Positions 42,824-51,188 of a DNA stretch of 64,000 nucleotides are shown in pieces. Source of the DNA: Bog-532 sp963742865 (GTDB lineage: Bacteria > Actinomycetota > Actinomycetes > Streptosporangiales > Streptosporangiaceae); assembly GCA_963742865.1 (NCBI GenBank), contig CAVUNW010000010.1, positions 1 to 64,000 on the forward strand, written 5' to 3'. Below the pieces are notes generated by a model. It made no database searches, was not told the origin of the DNA, and worked only from the letters and a program-made list of their open reading frames with translations. Position 1 is the stretch's first letter, and every line of letters starts with the position of its first letter. The position numbers were made by a program, and so were the translations under genes.

Positions 42824-43856
42824 CTAGGGCGTTTCGGTGCCCTCGCGGCTGCGCAGCAGGCGGCGCAGCGAGTCGAGCCGTGCCTGCGCGCCGTGTTCGC
42901 GGGCCCACTCGTCAAGTCCGCAATCGTCGCCGAGATGGTCGCAGCTGGGCGGGCAGTCGGCTGCGGGACCGGCCAGATCGGGAAAGGCCTCCACGACCCG
43001 CTGCGGGCTCACGTACCCCAGGCCGAAGCCGCGCACTCCGGGGGTGTCGATGATCCAGCCGCCGCCCGGCAGCCCGAGAGCCACCGCCGACGACGACGTA
43101 TGCCGACCCCGGCCCGTCACCGGGTTCACGATCCCGACCACCCGCTCCGCGTCCGGGACCAGCGCGTTCACCAGCGTGGACTTGCCCACTCCGGACTGCC
43201 CGATCATCACGCTGATCCTGCCGGACAGGGCCGCGCGCAGCCCTGCGATCTGGTCCTCGGTGAGCGGGCGCTGGGTGACCAGGCACCGCACGCCCAGCGG
43301 CTCGTAGATGTCCAGTACCTCACGCGGCGAGGCGAGGTCGGCCTTGGTCAGGCACAGCAGCGGGCTGATGCCGGCGTCGTACGCGGCGACCAGGCACCGG
43401 TCGACGAACCGGAGGTGGGGGCCGGCTGCGCCAGCGAGCAGACGATCACCAGCTGCTCGGCGTTGGCGACGATGACGCGCTCCACCGGATCGGTGTCGTC
43501 GGGCGACCGTCGCAGGGCCGAGGTGCGCGGCTGGACCCGGACGATGCGCGCGAGCGTTCCCTCGTGGCCGGAGGCATCGCCGGCCAGCACGACCCGGTCG
43601 CCGACCACCACGCTCCGGTGGCCCAGTTCGCGCGCCTTCATCGCGGTCACGACCCGGCCGTCGGTCAGGGTGCCGTACCGGCCCCGGTCGACGCTGACGA
43701 CGAACCCTTCGGGGGCACCCTCGTGAGCCGGCCGCTGCCGGGTGCGCGGCCGGGTGCCCCGGCCCGGGCGCACCCGCACGTCGTCCTCATCGAGGCCCGT
43801 GTGGGCCGGGCGTCGGCTCAGGATTCCGCCTCCCGCCGTGCCGTCTCGGATCGCAT
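42824..43856 (-). CDS. rsgA: Ribosome biogenesis GTPase RsgA, frameshifted
   Basis: Circularly permuted GTPase that checks late 30S subunit assembly. The N-terminal OB-fold part (GLDEDDVRVRPGRGTRPRTR, VVGDRVVLAGDASGHEG) reads in one frame to SLAQPAP at about 43425, where one base is missing in a GGGGG run. The rest continues in another frame as LRFVDRCLVAAYDAGISPLL, LTKADL (G4), SGVGKSTLVNAL (G1), DTPGVRGFGL (G3) and the zinc-binding CPPSCDHLGDDC. The extreme N-terminus is also uncertain, with a likely second indel near 43825. Confidence 0.85.
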
Positions 43857-44113
43857 ACCGTGAGGGTAACGGCTCGGCGGACAGTGCCCTCAGGGACGGC
43901 CGGGATCCCGTGTCCGCCCGGATCGGCCGGATGGGGGCCCGGCGGTGCCCCGTCCGCTTTCGAGGGCGGCCGGCTCGCGGCCGGAAACCGGGTTTGCGGG
44001 CCGCGAATTCGGTCACAAAACGTGCTCCTGGTTTGGCGGACGGCCATTGCGGTTATGAATTCGCTCATTCCGCCTCGTGTGACAGTTCCCACTTACGTAT
44101 CAGGATTTGGGGT

Positions 44114-44905
44114 ATGTGCGGCCGATTCGTTTCCTCGCGGCAGCGCCAGGAACTCATTGATGAGTTCCTGGTGGAACGCGACCAGGTGGCCAGGGATCGT
44201 GCCCCTGATTACAACGTGGCCCCGACCGACCCCATTTACGCGGTGCTGACCCGGGCTGGCCGCGAGGGCCGTGACGGGCCGCCCGCCCGCGAACTGCACC
44301 TGGTGCGGTGGGGACTCGTGCCCTCGTGGGCCAAGGACCAGTCCAGGGGCGCGCGCCTGATCAACGCGCGTGCGGAGACCGTCGCGGTCAAGCCCTCGTT
44401 CCGGAGTGCCTTCGCCCGCCGGCGGTGCCTGATTCCCGCCGACGGCTACTACGAATGGCGCGCGCTCGGCGGCCGCGAGCACGGGCGCCCCCGCAAGCAG
44501 CCGTATTTCATCCACCGGGCGGACGGCCGGGGCATGGCGTTCGCCGGGATCTACGAGCTGTGGCGGGACGCGGCGCTTCCCGATGATCATCCTGCGGCCC
44601 GGCTGTGGACCGCGGCCATTATCACCACGCGCGCGACGGACGACGTCGGCTGGGTCCACGACCGGATGCCGATGGTGGTCAGCCCGGGCCACTGGGACGA
44701 GTGGCTGGACCCCGCCACCGGAGATCGGGACAGCCTGCTCAGGGCGATTACCCCGGCCACCTCCGATGATCTTGAAACCCGGCCGGTATCGACCGCCGTC
44801 AACTCGGTGGCCAACGACGGCCCGGACCTTATTACCCCGCTGGCCACCGCGGATGAGCCCGGGAATGCCCCGCTGGCCGCCGGTAGCCGGCCCGGGGAAG
44901 CGTGA
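44114..44905 (+). CDS. SRAP-family protein (YedK/HMCES-like)
   Basis: A 263-residue SOS-response-associated peptidase family protein that forms covalent DNA-protein crosslinks at abasic sites in single-stranded DNA. The catalytic Cys2 is in MCGRF, Asn in APDYNVAPTDPIYAV, and other hallmarks are VRWGLVPSWAKD, LINARAETV, CLIPADGYYEW and WVHDRMPMVV. It is complete, with a C-terminal Ala/Gly-rich tail of about 25 residues beyond the domain. It slightly precedes a DksA-like gene on the same strand. Confidence 0.92.
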   Translation: MCGRFVSSRQRQELIDEFLVERDQVARDRAPDYNVAPTDPIYAVLTRAGREGRDGPPARELHLVRWGLVPSWAKDQSRGARLINARAETVAVKPSFRSAFARRRCLIPADGYYEWRALGGREHGRPRKQPYFIHRADGRGMAFAGIYELWRDAALPDDHPAARLWTAAIITTRATDDVGWVHDRMPMVVSPGHWDEWLDPATGDRDSLLRAITPATSDDLETRPVSTAVNSVANDGPDLITPLATADEPGNAPLAAGSRPGEA

Positions 44906-44946
44906 TAGCCCCGCCACAGCGCGGGCGGACAGGAGGCAATGCCGCC

Positions 44947-45297
44947 GTGGATACCGCAGTGACGCGTAAGCGCCTGGAGGAAATGCTCGATGGCCTGGAT
45001 CGGTCGATCGCGGTTCTCAAGGGCGAAAGCCCGGCGCCGGGCGAAAGCCAGGCCAACTCCTACGATCCCGCCGACGCCGGTGCCAACCTGTCCGAGACCG
45101 ACCGGACCGAGGCGGTGCTGCATTCCGCGCAGCGGCAGCGGGGAAAGGTGGAGGCCGCGCTGCGCCGCATGAACGAGGGCACCTACGGCCAATGCGTTGA
45201 CTGCGGTAAGCCGGTACCGGAGGGCCGCCTGGAGGCCCGGCCGGACGCGTCCCGGTGTGTGGCCTGCCAGGGCAAGCACGACCGCCTGCGGCGCTGA
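44947..45297 (+). CDS. DksA/TraR-type C4 zinc-finger protein
   Basis: A 116-residue protein: coiled-coil region (TRKRLEEMLDGLDRSIAVLK; LHSAQRQRGKVEAALRRM) and a C-terminal zinc finger C-x2-C-x17-C-x2-C (YGQCVDCG ... RCVACQ). Start at GTG 44947 is chosen because AGGAGG lies ten bases upstream; the longer GTG at 44902 overlaps the previous stop. DksA-like proteins enter the RNA polymerase secondary channel, though actinobacterial members are less studied. Confidence 0.87.
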   Translation: MDTAVTRKRLEEMLDGLDRSIAVLKGESPAPGESQANSYDPADAGANLSETDRTEAVLHSAQRQRGKVEAALRRMNEGTYGQCVDCGKPVPEGRLEARPDASRCVACQGKHDRLRR

Positions 45298-45302
45298 CCC
45301 GG

Positions 45303-46097
45303 TTACCCGGAGCGCGGCACCCGCTTACGGGCCGAGACGACGAGCTGCACGCCCACGGATTCGTCGGGCTGCATTGTCAGCTCGGCCTCGACCAGGCGCG
45401 GCAGGCACGTGGGGTCTCGCCGCAGCACGTGCGCGACCGTCGACGGGGAGAACACGGTGCGCGGGCGGATCCACATCACGGTCAGCCCGGCGTCCTCGAA
45501 TAGCTCGCGCAGCTGCTCCGCGCCGAAGCACCGGGTGATCGTGCCGTCCGGCCACGGGACGAGCACCACCTCGGCGTGCGGCAGATCGGTGAGCTCGGCC
45601 CAGTGCCGCTGCTCGGCGAGCAGTGCCATCCCTAGCACCAGCGAGTCGACGCAGGCCAGGACGCGCCCGGCGGGCCGCAGGACCCGGGCGATGTCGGTGA
45701 TCAGGTTCTCCGCGGCGAGCTGCCGGGACAGGGTCCGGTCTTCCGCGATCAGCCCGTCTGCGCACCCGTCACGCAGGAACGACAGGCTGCCCGGGTCGGC
45801 GGCTACCCGGACCAGATGACCCGGTCCGGGCCGCATCGGAACCGTGAAGGCGGGACCGAGCAGGTCACCGGGCGGGCCGGGTGCCGCCGCCGCGTCGGTC
45901 ACGCGCAGCACCGTATGGCCGGCCGCAGCGGTGATCTCCGCAGCGTGCGCCCGCGGTCCCGAGATGTCGACGATTAGGCGGCTCTCCCGCGGTAGCCAGG
46001 ACGCGAGCTGCGCCTCGGCCACCGCCTGGTGAAAGTGCCAGTACGGCGACAGCGATCCGGGATCGCCGACGGCCGTGGCGCTGGCCGAAGGCCTCAC
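45303..46097 (-). CDS. SAM-dependent methyltransferase-like protein
   Basis: A 264-residue protein starting at a GTG with AGGAG five bases upstream. Rossmann-type layout: RLIVDISGPRAHAAEITAAA (motif I, divergent), DGLIAEDRTLSRQLAAENLI, RVLRPAGRVLACVDSLVLG and a C-terminal FEDAGLTVMWIRPRTVFSPS. This fits a class I methyltransferase, but the glycine motif is not canonical, so activity is uncertain. Convergent with the DksA-like gene and divergent from the sigR promoter. Confidence 0.65.
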   Translation of the reverse strand: MRPSASATAVGDPGSLSPYWHFHQAVAEAQLASWLPRESRLIVDISGPRAHAAEITAAAGHTVLRVTDAAAAPGPPGDLLGPAFTVPMRPGPGHLVRVAADPGSLSFLRDGCADGLIAEDRTLSRQLAAENLITDIARVLRPAGRVLACVDSLVLGMALLAEQRHWAELTDLPHAEVVLVPWPDGTITRCFGAEQLRELFEDAGLTVMWIRPRTVFSPSTVAHVLRRDPTCLPRLVEAELTMQPDESVGVQLVVSARKRVPRSG

Positions 46098-46206
46098 CGT
46101 GACTCCTGCCGTGGCTGCGGCGCCCCTCGCCGCGCGGATTTGGTCTCTATGTTCCCCGCCCGGGGCCATTCCTCACCTGCCCGGCGAAGCTCGTCGGCGC
46201 GAGAAC

Positions 46207-46232
46207 GGAATGACGGCGGCCAGTGCCGTGTT
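46207..46232 (+). promoter_or_regulatory. SigR-type promoter upstream of sigR
   Basis: GGAAT (46207-46211), exactly 18 bases, then GTT (46230-46232): a perfect match to the SigR/SigH consensus GGAAT-N18-GTT. Transcription would start near 46239-46241. This is the expected autoregulatory promoter of the sigR-rsrA operon, about 155 bp before the short SigR start. Confidence 0.82.
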
Positions 46233-46385
46233 CTAGCGCACATGCCAGTAGCTTGTGGCGCTCGTCCTTCCAGCTTCGCCAGCGGTCAGGTGACCGCCTG
46301 GAAAGGCGGCATAGGGGCCCTGCGAACAGACCCGGGACAGCGCGGCCATGTATCCTCCCGGCCATACGGTCTTCACGGATCGGCC

Positions 46386-47045
46386 ATGGTTTATCCCGAG
46401 GAGGTGGGTCCCGTCCCGGAGACACTTGAGCAGCGTGATGAACGGTTTGAGCAAGATGTTCTGCCGTACCTGGATCAGCTGTACTCCGCCGGGCTCCGCA
46501 TGACCCGTAACCCGGCGGACGCCGAGGACCTCGTGCAGGAGACGTTCGCCAAGGCGTACGCCTCCTTCCATCAGTTCCAGCCGGGCACGAACCTCAAGGC
46601 GTGGCTGTTCCGCATCCTGACCAACACCTTCATCAACACCTACCGGAAGCGGCAGCGGGAACCGCAGCGCTCCGGTGCGGAAGAGGTGGAGGACTGGCAG
46701 CTCGCCCGGGCGGCCGGGCACACCTCCGGCGGCCTGAAGTCCGCCGAGGCCGAGGCGCTGGAGCGGCTCCCCGACTCTGACATCAAGCGGGCTCTGCAGG
46801 CGCTGCCGGAAGAGTTCCGCATCGCGGTCTACCTGGCCGACGTGGAAGGTTTCGCGTACAAGGAGATCGCCGACATCATGGGAACGCCGATCGGCACGGT
46901 GATGTCGCGCCTGCACCGGGGGCGCCGGCAGTTGCGTGACATGCTCCAGGACTACGCGGCCGAGCGCGGCCTGGTCCGGTCGGGGTCCGGATCTGACTCC
47001 GTGGCGTCGGCCGCGGGCAGCGAGCCCGGGGAGGAATCCCAATGA
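46386..47045 (+). CDS. sigR: Thiol-oxidative-stress sigma factor SigR
   Basis: A 219-residue ECF sigma factor of the SigR/SigH type. Region 2: LYSAGLRMTRNPADAEDLVQ and ETFAKAYASFHQFQPGTNLK; RILTNTFINTYRKRQREPQR. Region 4: LQALPEEFRIAVYLADVEGF and YKEIADIMGTPIGTVMSRLH. It directs thioredoxin and thiol-redox genes in response to disulfide stress. The start given is MVYPEEV; the frame is open further upstream, and an ATG at 46242 in the same frame sits at the predicted SigR-dependent transcript start. The stop overlaps rsrA. Confidence 0.93.
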   Translation: MVYPEEVGPVPETLEQRDERFEQDVLPYLDQLYSAGLRMTRNPADAEDLVQETFAKAYASFHQFQPGTNLKAWLFRILTNTFINTYRKRQREPQRSGAEEVEDWQLARAAGHTSGGLKSAEAEALERLPDSDIKRALQALPEEFRIAVYLADVEGFAYKEIADIMGTPIGTVMSRLHRGRRQLRDMLQDYAAERGLVRSGSGSDSVASAAGSEPGEESQ

Positions 47046-47308
47046 GCTGCGGCAAGCCGCACGAGGTGCCGTGTACCGAGGTCCTGGACCGGATCTACGC
47101 CTACCTGGATGGCGAGCTGGACGACGCCGACTGCTCCAAGGTGCGCCAGCATCTCGACGAGTGCGGGCCCTGCCTGCGTGAGTACGGGCTGGAAGACGCG
47201 GTGAAGCGGCTGGTGCGCAAGCACTGCGGATGTGATCCGGCCCCCGCCGAGCTGCGCGCCAAGGTCCTCGTCCGCATCCAGGAAGTGCGCGCCCGCATCG
47301 AGTTCTGA
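47042..47308 (+). CDS. rsrA: Redox-sensing zinc anti-sigma factor RsrA
   Basis: An 88-residue ZAS-family anti-sigma factor. The zinc ligands fall at Cys11, His37, Cys41 and Cys44 (motif HLDECGPC), the numbering known from the Streptomyces protein. Oxidation of these thiols releases zinc and frees SigR. Additional cysteines are at 3, 31 and near the C-terminus (KHCGCDP). ATG overlaps the sigR stop, giving coupled synthesis of sigma and anti-sigma. Confidence 0.93.
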   Translation: MSCGKPHEVPCTEVLDRIYAYLDGELDDADCSKVRQHLDECGPCLREYGLEDAVKRLVRKHCGCDPAPAELRAKVLVRIQEVRARIEF

Positions 47309-47445
47309 CCGCTTATGATTCCCGGCATGATTGCGCCCCGTGATTGCGCCCCCTGATTTCTCTGGGCGATTCAACCTTCACGATTTGCTCACGATGAACT
47401 TTGGGCCTACGCGAATCATGGTCGCCAGGTTACTCTGGGTTCCTG

Positions 47446-47661
47446 GTGCCGCGCCGCATAATCCGGGCCGTCAACGCCTTCGACGACCTCGTGGGCAATT
47501 CCGCCGACCCGGCGCGGGCCGCCGCGGTGGTCGACCGGCTCCGGCTGGACGCCAGCGCCGAGTACGACCGGGACGTCGTCGCCGCGCTCGGCCGCATCAT
47601 CTCCCGGCGGTCGATGCTCCCGCGTGAGCGAGCCGGCCGTGAGCGAGCCGCCCATCAGTGA
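47446..47661 (+). CDS. Possible small protein
   Basis: A 71-codon ORF from a GTG. The core IRAVNAFDDLVGNSADPARA and VVDRLRLDASAEYDRDVVAA is helical and protein-like, but the end runs into the tandem repeat. No strong ribosome-binding site. Not recognised. Confidence 0.35.
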   Translation: MPRRIIRAVNAFDDLVGNSADPARAAAVVDRLRLDASAEYDRDVVAALGRIISRRSMLPRERAGRERAAHQ

Positions 47662-47698
47662 GCTGGCCGTCAGTGAGCTGGCCGTCAGTGAGCAGGCA
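47624..47698 (+). repeat. Five 15-bp tandem repeats
   Basis: Five units related to GTGAGCGAGCCGGCC, the last three shifting toward GTCAGTGAGCTGGCC. In one frame they encode Ser-Glu-Pro/Leu-Ala-Val repeats just upstream of the carboxylase start. Confidence 0.85.
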
Positions 47699-47724
47699 CC
47701 ACCTGACGGGCCTATGCTGCTCAG

Positions 47725-49065
47725 GTGCCTGACTCAGTACTGGTGGCGAACCGGGGCGAGATCGCCCGGCGCGTCATCCGCACCGCGCGCCGGATGGGCA
47801 TCACGACCATCGCCGTCTACTCCGCGGCCGACGAGGACCTCCCGTACGTGCGGGAGGCCGATCACGCCGTCCTGCTCGGTCCCGCCCCGCCCGCGCAGAG
47901 CTACCTGGACGCCGGGGCCATCCTCCGGGCCGCCCGCGAATCCGGGGCCAGCGCCATCCATCCCGGCTACGGCTTTCTGGCCGAGCGGGGCGACTTCGCG
48001 CGCCAGGTCATCGCGGCCGGACTGACCTGGATCGGGCCGTCCCCGGAGGCCATCGAGCAGATGGGCGACAAGATCCGGGCCCGCAACCTGATGGCCGCGG
48101 CGGGCGTCCCGGTCTCCCCGGGCAGCACCGAGCCCGTCCAGGACTGCGACACCGCCGTGGCCGAGGCGAAACGGATTGGCTACCCGGTCATGGTCAAGGC
48201 GGCCGGCGGTGGCGGTGGCATCGGGATGAGCGCGGCCGCCGGCGAGGCCGAACTGCGGGCCGCGTTCGCGACGGCCCAGTCCCGCGCGATGCGCTTCTTC
48301 GCCTCTCCGGACATCCTCATCGAGCGCTACGTCACCCGCGCCCGGCACGTGGAAGTGCAGATCCTGGGGCTGGCCGACGGCCGGGTCATCGCGCTCGGCG
48401 AGCGGGACTGCTCGGTGCAGCGCCGGCACCAGAAGGTCGCGGAGGAGACACCGTCCCCTGGTGTCGGCCCGGACCTGCGGGCGCGCATGCTGGCGGCGGC
48501 CGTGCGGGCCGGCGAGGCGGTCGGGTACCGGGGCGCCGGCACGGTCGAATGCCTGGTCGACGCGGACGCCGGGGATTTCATCTTCCTCGAGATGAACACC
48601 CGGCTCCAGGTCGAGCACCCGGTCACCGAACTGGTGACCGGCATCGACCTGGTCGAGCAGCAGTTCCTGATCGCGGCCGGCCAGGGCATCTCGTTCGATC
48701 CGGGGGCCGTCCCGGCCCGCGGCCACGCGATCGAGCTGCGCGTGTACGCCGAGGATCCGGTGCGTTTCCTGCCCTCGCCGGGCCGGATCACCGAGTGGGC
48801 GGAGCCGTCGGGTGAGGGCATCCGGGTGGATGCGGGCTACGTCGCGGGCAACACCGTGACGCCGTTCTACGACCCGCTGCTGGCCAAGCTGTGCGCGTAC
48901 GGGGCCAGCCGGGCCGAGGCGGTGGCGCGGGCCCGGGACGCGGTGACGATGTTCCGCATCGCCGGCCTGAAGACCAACCTGGCCTTTCACGCCGACCTGC
49001 TGACCAGCCCCGAGTTCGCCAGCGGCGACTACGACACGTCTCTGGTGGCCCGGCTGCGGCCCTGA
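47725..49065 (+). CDS. Acyl-CoA carboxylase biotin carboxylase subunit (AccC-like)
   Basis: A 446-residue ATP-grasp enzyme that carboxylates biotin using bicarbonate and ATP. From the GTG: SVLVANRGEIARRVIRTARR, then SAIHPGYGFLAERGDFA, the glycine-rich loop VKAAGGGGGIGM, VEVQILGLADGRVIALGERD, the catalytic EMNTRLQVEHPVTELVTG and a complete C-terminal domain. Its partner biotinyl protein lies about 80 bp downstream. No carboxyltransferase gene is in the window, so the acyl-CoA or other substrate cannot be named. Confidence 0.92.
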   Translation: MPDSVLVANRGEIARRVIRTARRMGITTIAVYSAADEDLPYVREADHAVLLGPAPPAQSYLDAGAILRAARESGASAIHPGYGFLAERGDFARQVIAAGLTWIGPSPEAIEQMGDKIRARNLMAAAGVPVSPGSTEPVQDCDTAVAEAKRIGYPVMVKAAGGGGGIGMSAAAGEAELRAAFATAQSRAMRFFASPDILIERYVTRARHVEVQILGLADGRVIALGERDCSVQRRHQKVAEETPSPGVGPDLRARMLAAAVRAGEAVGYRGAGTVECLVDADAGDFIFLEMNTRLQVEHPVTELVTGIDLVEQQFLIAAGQGISFDPGAVPARGHAIELRVYAEDPVRFLPSPGRITEWAEPSGEGIRVDAGYVAGNTVTPFYDPLLAKLCAYGASRAEAVARARDAVTMFRIAGLKTNLAFHADLLTSPEFASGDYDTSLVARLRP

Positions 49066-49146
49066 TCATGGTGCCTGGACGGGCACGTGGACAATGGACA
49101 GGCACCGGGGCCGGCGGCGGCGCCCGGGCGAGGAAGGGAGCAGCCG

Positions 49147-49359
49147 GTGGCGGAGGTCCGAGCGGAGATGGTCGCGAACGTCTGGAAGGTGGTCGCGGCG
49201 GAGGGCCAGCAGGTCGATGCCGGTGACACCCTGGTCATCCTGGAGTCGATGAAGATGGAGATCCCGGTCCTGGCGGAGGAGCCGGGCACCGTATCCAAGC
49301 TGCACGTGGCCGAGGGCGACGTGGTGCAGGAGGGCGACCTCATCGCGGTGCTGGCCTGA
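49147..49359 (+). CDS. Stand-alone biotinyl domain protein (BCCP-like)
   Basis: A 70-residue biotinyl/lipoyl domain. The start is GTG 49147 after GGAAGGGA. The biotin acceptor Lys is in LESMKMEIPV, with the usual hammerhead sequence VRAEMVANVWKVVAAEGQQV before it and VVQEGDLIAVLA at the end. It is the carrier that shuttles carboxybiotin from the biotin carboxylase upstream to an unlinked carboxyltransferase. Confidence 0.92.
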   Translation: MAEVRAEMVANVWKVVAAEGQQVDAGDTLVILESMKMEIPVLAEEPGTVSKLHVAEGDVVQEGDLIAVLA

Positions 49360-49376
49360 GGTACCCGGCCGGCCCG

Positions 49377-49403
49377 CGTCCGGACGGCCCAAGCGCCCGG
49401 ACG
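49377..49403. terminator. Hairpin between convergent genes
   Basis: CGTCCGG (49377-49383) and CCGGACG (49397-49403) form a 7-bp stem between the biotinyl protein and the acetolactate-synthase-like gene, whose stops are 54 bp apart. It could serve both directions. Confidence 0.4.
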
Positions 49404-49413
49404 GCGTTGGCGC

Positions 49414-51168
49414 TCAGACGCCGGTGGTCGAGCGCGGGTAGGCGATCTCCGCGTCGGTGACCACGTTGACCAGGTACGGGACGCCTGCGGCGAACGCCCG
49501 CCGCAGCGCCGGCCGATCTGGCCGGGCTCGGTCACCAGCTCACCGGCGCCGCCGAGGGCACGCACCACCTCGTCGTAACGGCAGCCCGGCTGCAGGTCGG
49601 CGGCGACGTCGTAGCCGTACAGCGCGCGCATCGGATGCTTCTCCAGCCCCCAGGCGCCATTGTTGCCGCACACCATGACCACCGGCAGCCCGTGCCGGAC
49701 CAGGGTGTCCGCGTCCATCAGCGAAAAGCCCGCCGCGCCGTCGCCGAGCAGCAGCACTACCTGAGCCGAGGGCCGGGCCAGCCGAGCCGCGATCGCGTAC
49801 CCCAGGCCCGTGCCCAGGCAGCCGAACGGACCTGGATCTAGCCAGTGCCCCGGCTGCCGGGGTTCCACATACTTGCCGGCGAACGAGAACGAAGTCCCCG
49901 CCGTCGCCGATCACCACCGCGTCGTCCGCCAGCTGCCGGGTCAGCTCGCCGTAGACGCGCATCGGGTGGATCGGCTGGGCGTCGCTGGCCAGCAGCCCGG
50001 CATCCGCGGCGATCGCGGCGCGCGTGATCTCCTGCAGCCGCGCCAGCCACTCGCGCCGCCGCGCCGCCGCCTGCCTGCCTGGCGCCTGCCTGCCTGGCGC
50101 CTGCCCGCCCGGGCCGGACGAGGCGGTGGACGAGGCGCCGGCCAGTTCCGCGGCCAGCCCGGTGAAGAACGCGGTGAGGTCGCCGGCGGCGGCCGCGGCC
50201 AGCGGGCAGTGCGAGGCCAGCTGGGCCGCCGAATCGGCCACGTGCACGACCCGGGCGGCGTGCTCGCCCTGGCCGAACTGGCCATAGCCGAGCCGGAAGT
50301 CCAGCGGCGCGCCGGCCACCAGGACCAGGTCCGCCTCGCGGAAGGCGGCCGACCGGGCCCGGGTGACCAGCAGCGGGTGGCCGGCCGGGAGGATGCCGCG
50401 GCCCTGGCCGTTGGCGATGACCGGTATCCCGAGTTGCTCCGCGGCGTCCCGCGCGGCGGCCTCCGCGCCGTCCATCCAGACGTCCGACCCGAGCACCAGG
50501 ACCGGCCGCTCGGCCCCGGCCAGCAGCCCGGCGATCTGGCTGACCGCCGCGGCATCCGGGGCGGCCGCACGGGCCGGGACGCCGCCGGGCGCGAGCGGTG
50601 CCGCCTCGGCCTTGCCGTACAGCGCCTCCAGCGACACATCCAGGAACACCGGCCCGCGGTGCGGCGTGGCCGCCAGCCGGAACGCCTCGCCCACCGAGGC
50701 GGCCACCTGCGCCGTCGCGTGCTCGGTCCAGGCCCGTTTGGTCACCGGGGCCAGCAGCGGCGGGTGGTCGATCTCCTGCAGGCTGCCCGCGCCCCAGCGA
50801 TAGTCGGGGGCGCGGCCGCCCAGCACGACCACGGGGGCGCCGTTGAAATGCGCCGTCACGATCGCGCTGACGCTATTGGTCACGCCGGGCCCGGCGGTGA
50901 CGACGGCCAGGCCCGGGACGCGCGTCAGCCGGGCCGTCGCCTCCGCCGCGAACACCGCGGTCTGCTCGTGCCGGACGTCGATCAGCCGCACCGGGGGATC
51001 GGCGCGGGTGGCCGCGTCGTACAGCGGGAACACGTGTCCGCCGGACAGCGTGAACATCATCCTCACGCCGTGCCGGCGGGCCGCGTCCAGCGCCAGCACC
51101 CCGCCGTGCCCGGACACACGGCCAGGAGCATTTTCCGGCGGCGGCCCGCCCGTTACCTCATCGCCCAC
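49414..51168 (-). CDS. Acetolactate-synthase-like thiamine pyrophosphate enzyme, frameshifted
   Basis: Three-domain TPP-dependent enzyme of about 580 residues. The N-terminal PYR domain has VRHEQTAVFAAEATARLT with the catalytic Glu, followed by the central domain (RPVLVLGSDVWMDGAEAAA). Near 49885 one extra T shifts the frame; the PP domain then reads WLDPGPFGCLGTGLGYAIAA, LLLGDGAAGFSLMDADTLVR and VMVCGNNGAWGLEKHPMRAL. A second break near 49516 leads to the tail VPYLVNVVTDAEIAYPRSTT ending at 49414. No regulatory subunit is adjacent, so it may be a catabolic relative rather than true IlvB. A short APGRQ tandem repeat sits in the linker near 50080. Confidence 0.82.
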
Positions 51169-51188
51169 GGGGCGATGTTACCAATGAG

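Larger units (their letters stand above)
47309..47724. other. Stretch between rsrA and the carboxylase, mostly uncertain
   Basis: About 415 bp holding one possible small gene (47446-47661) and a five-copy 15-bp tandem repeat (47624-47698). The part 47309-47445 is AT-richer than the surroundings and probably carries a promoter; no terminator stem stands out. Confidence 0.4.
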
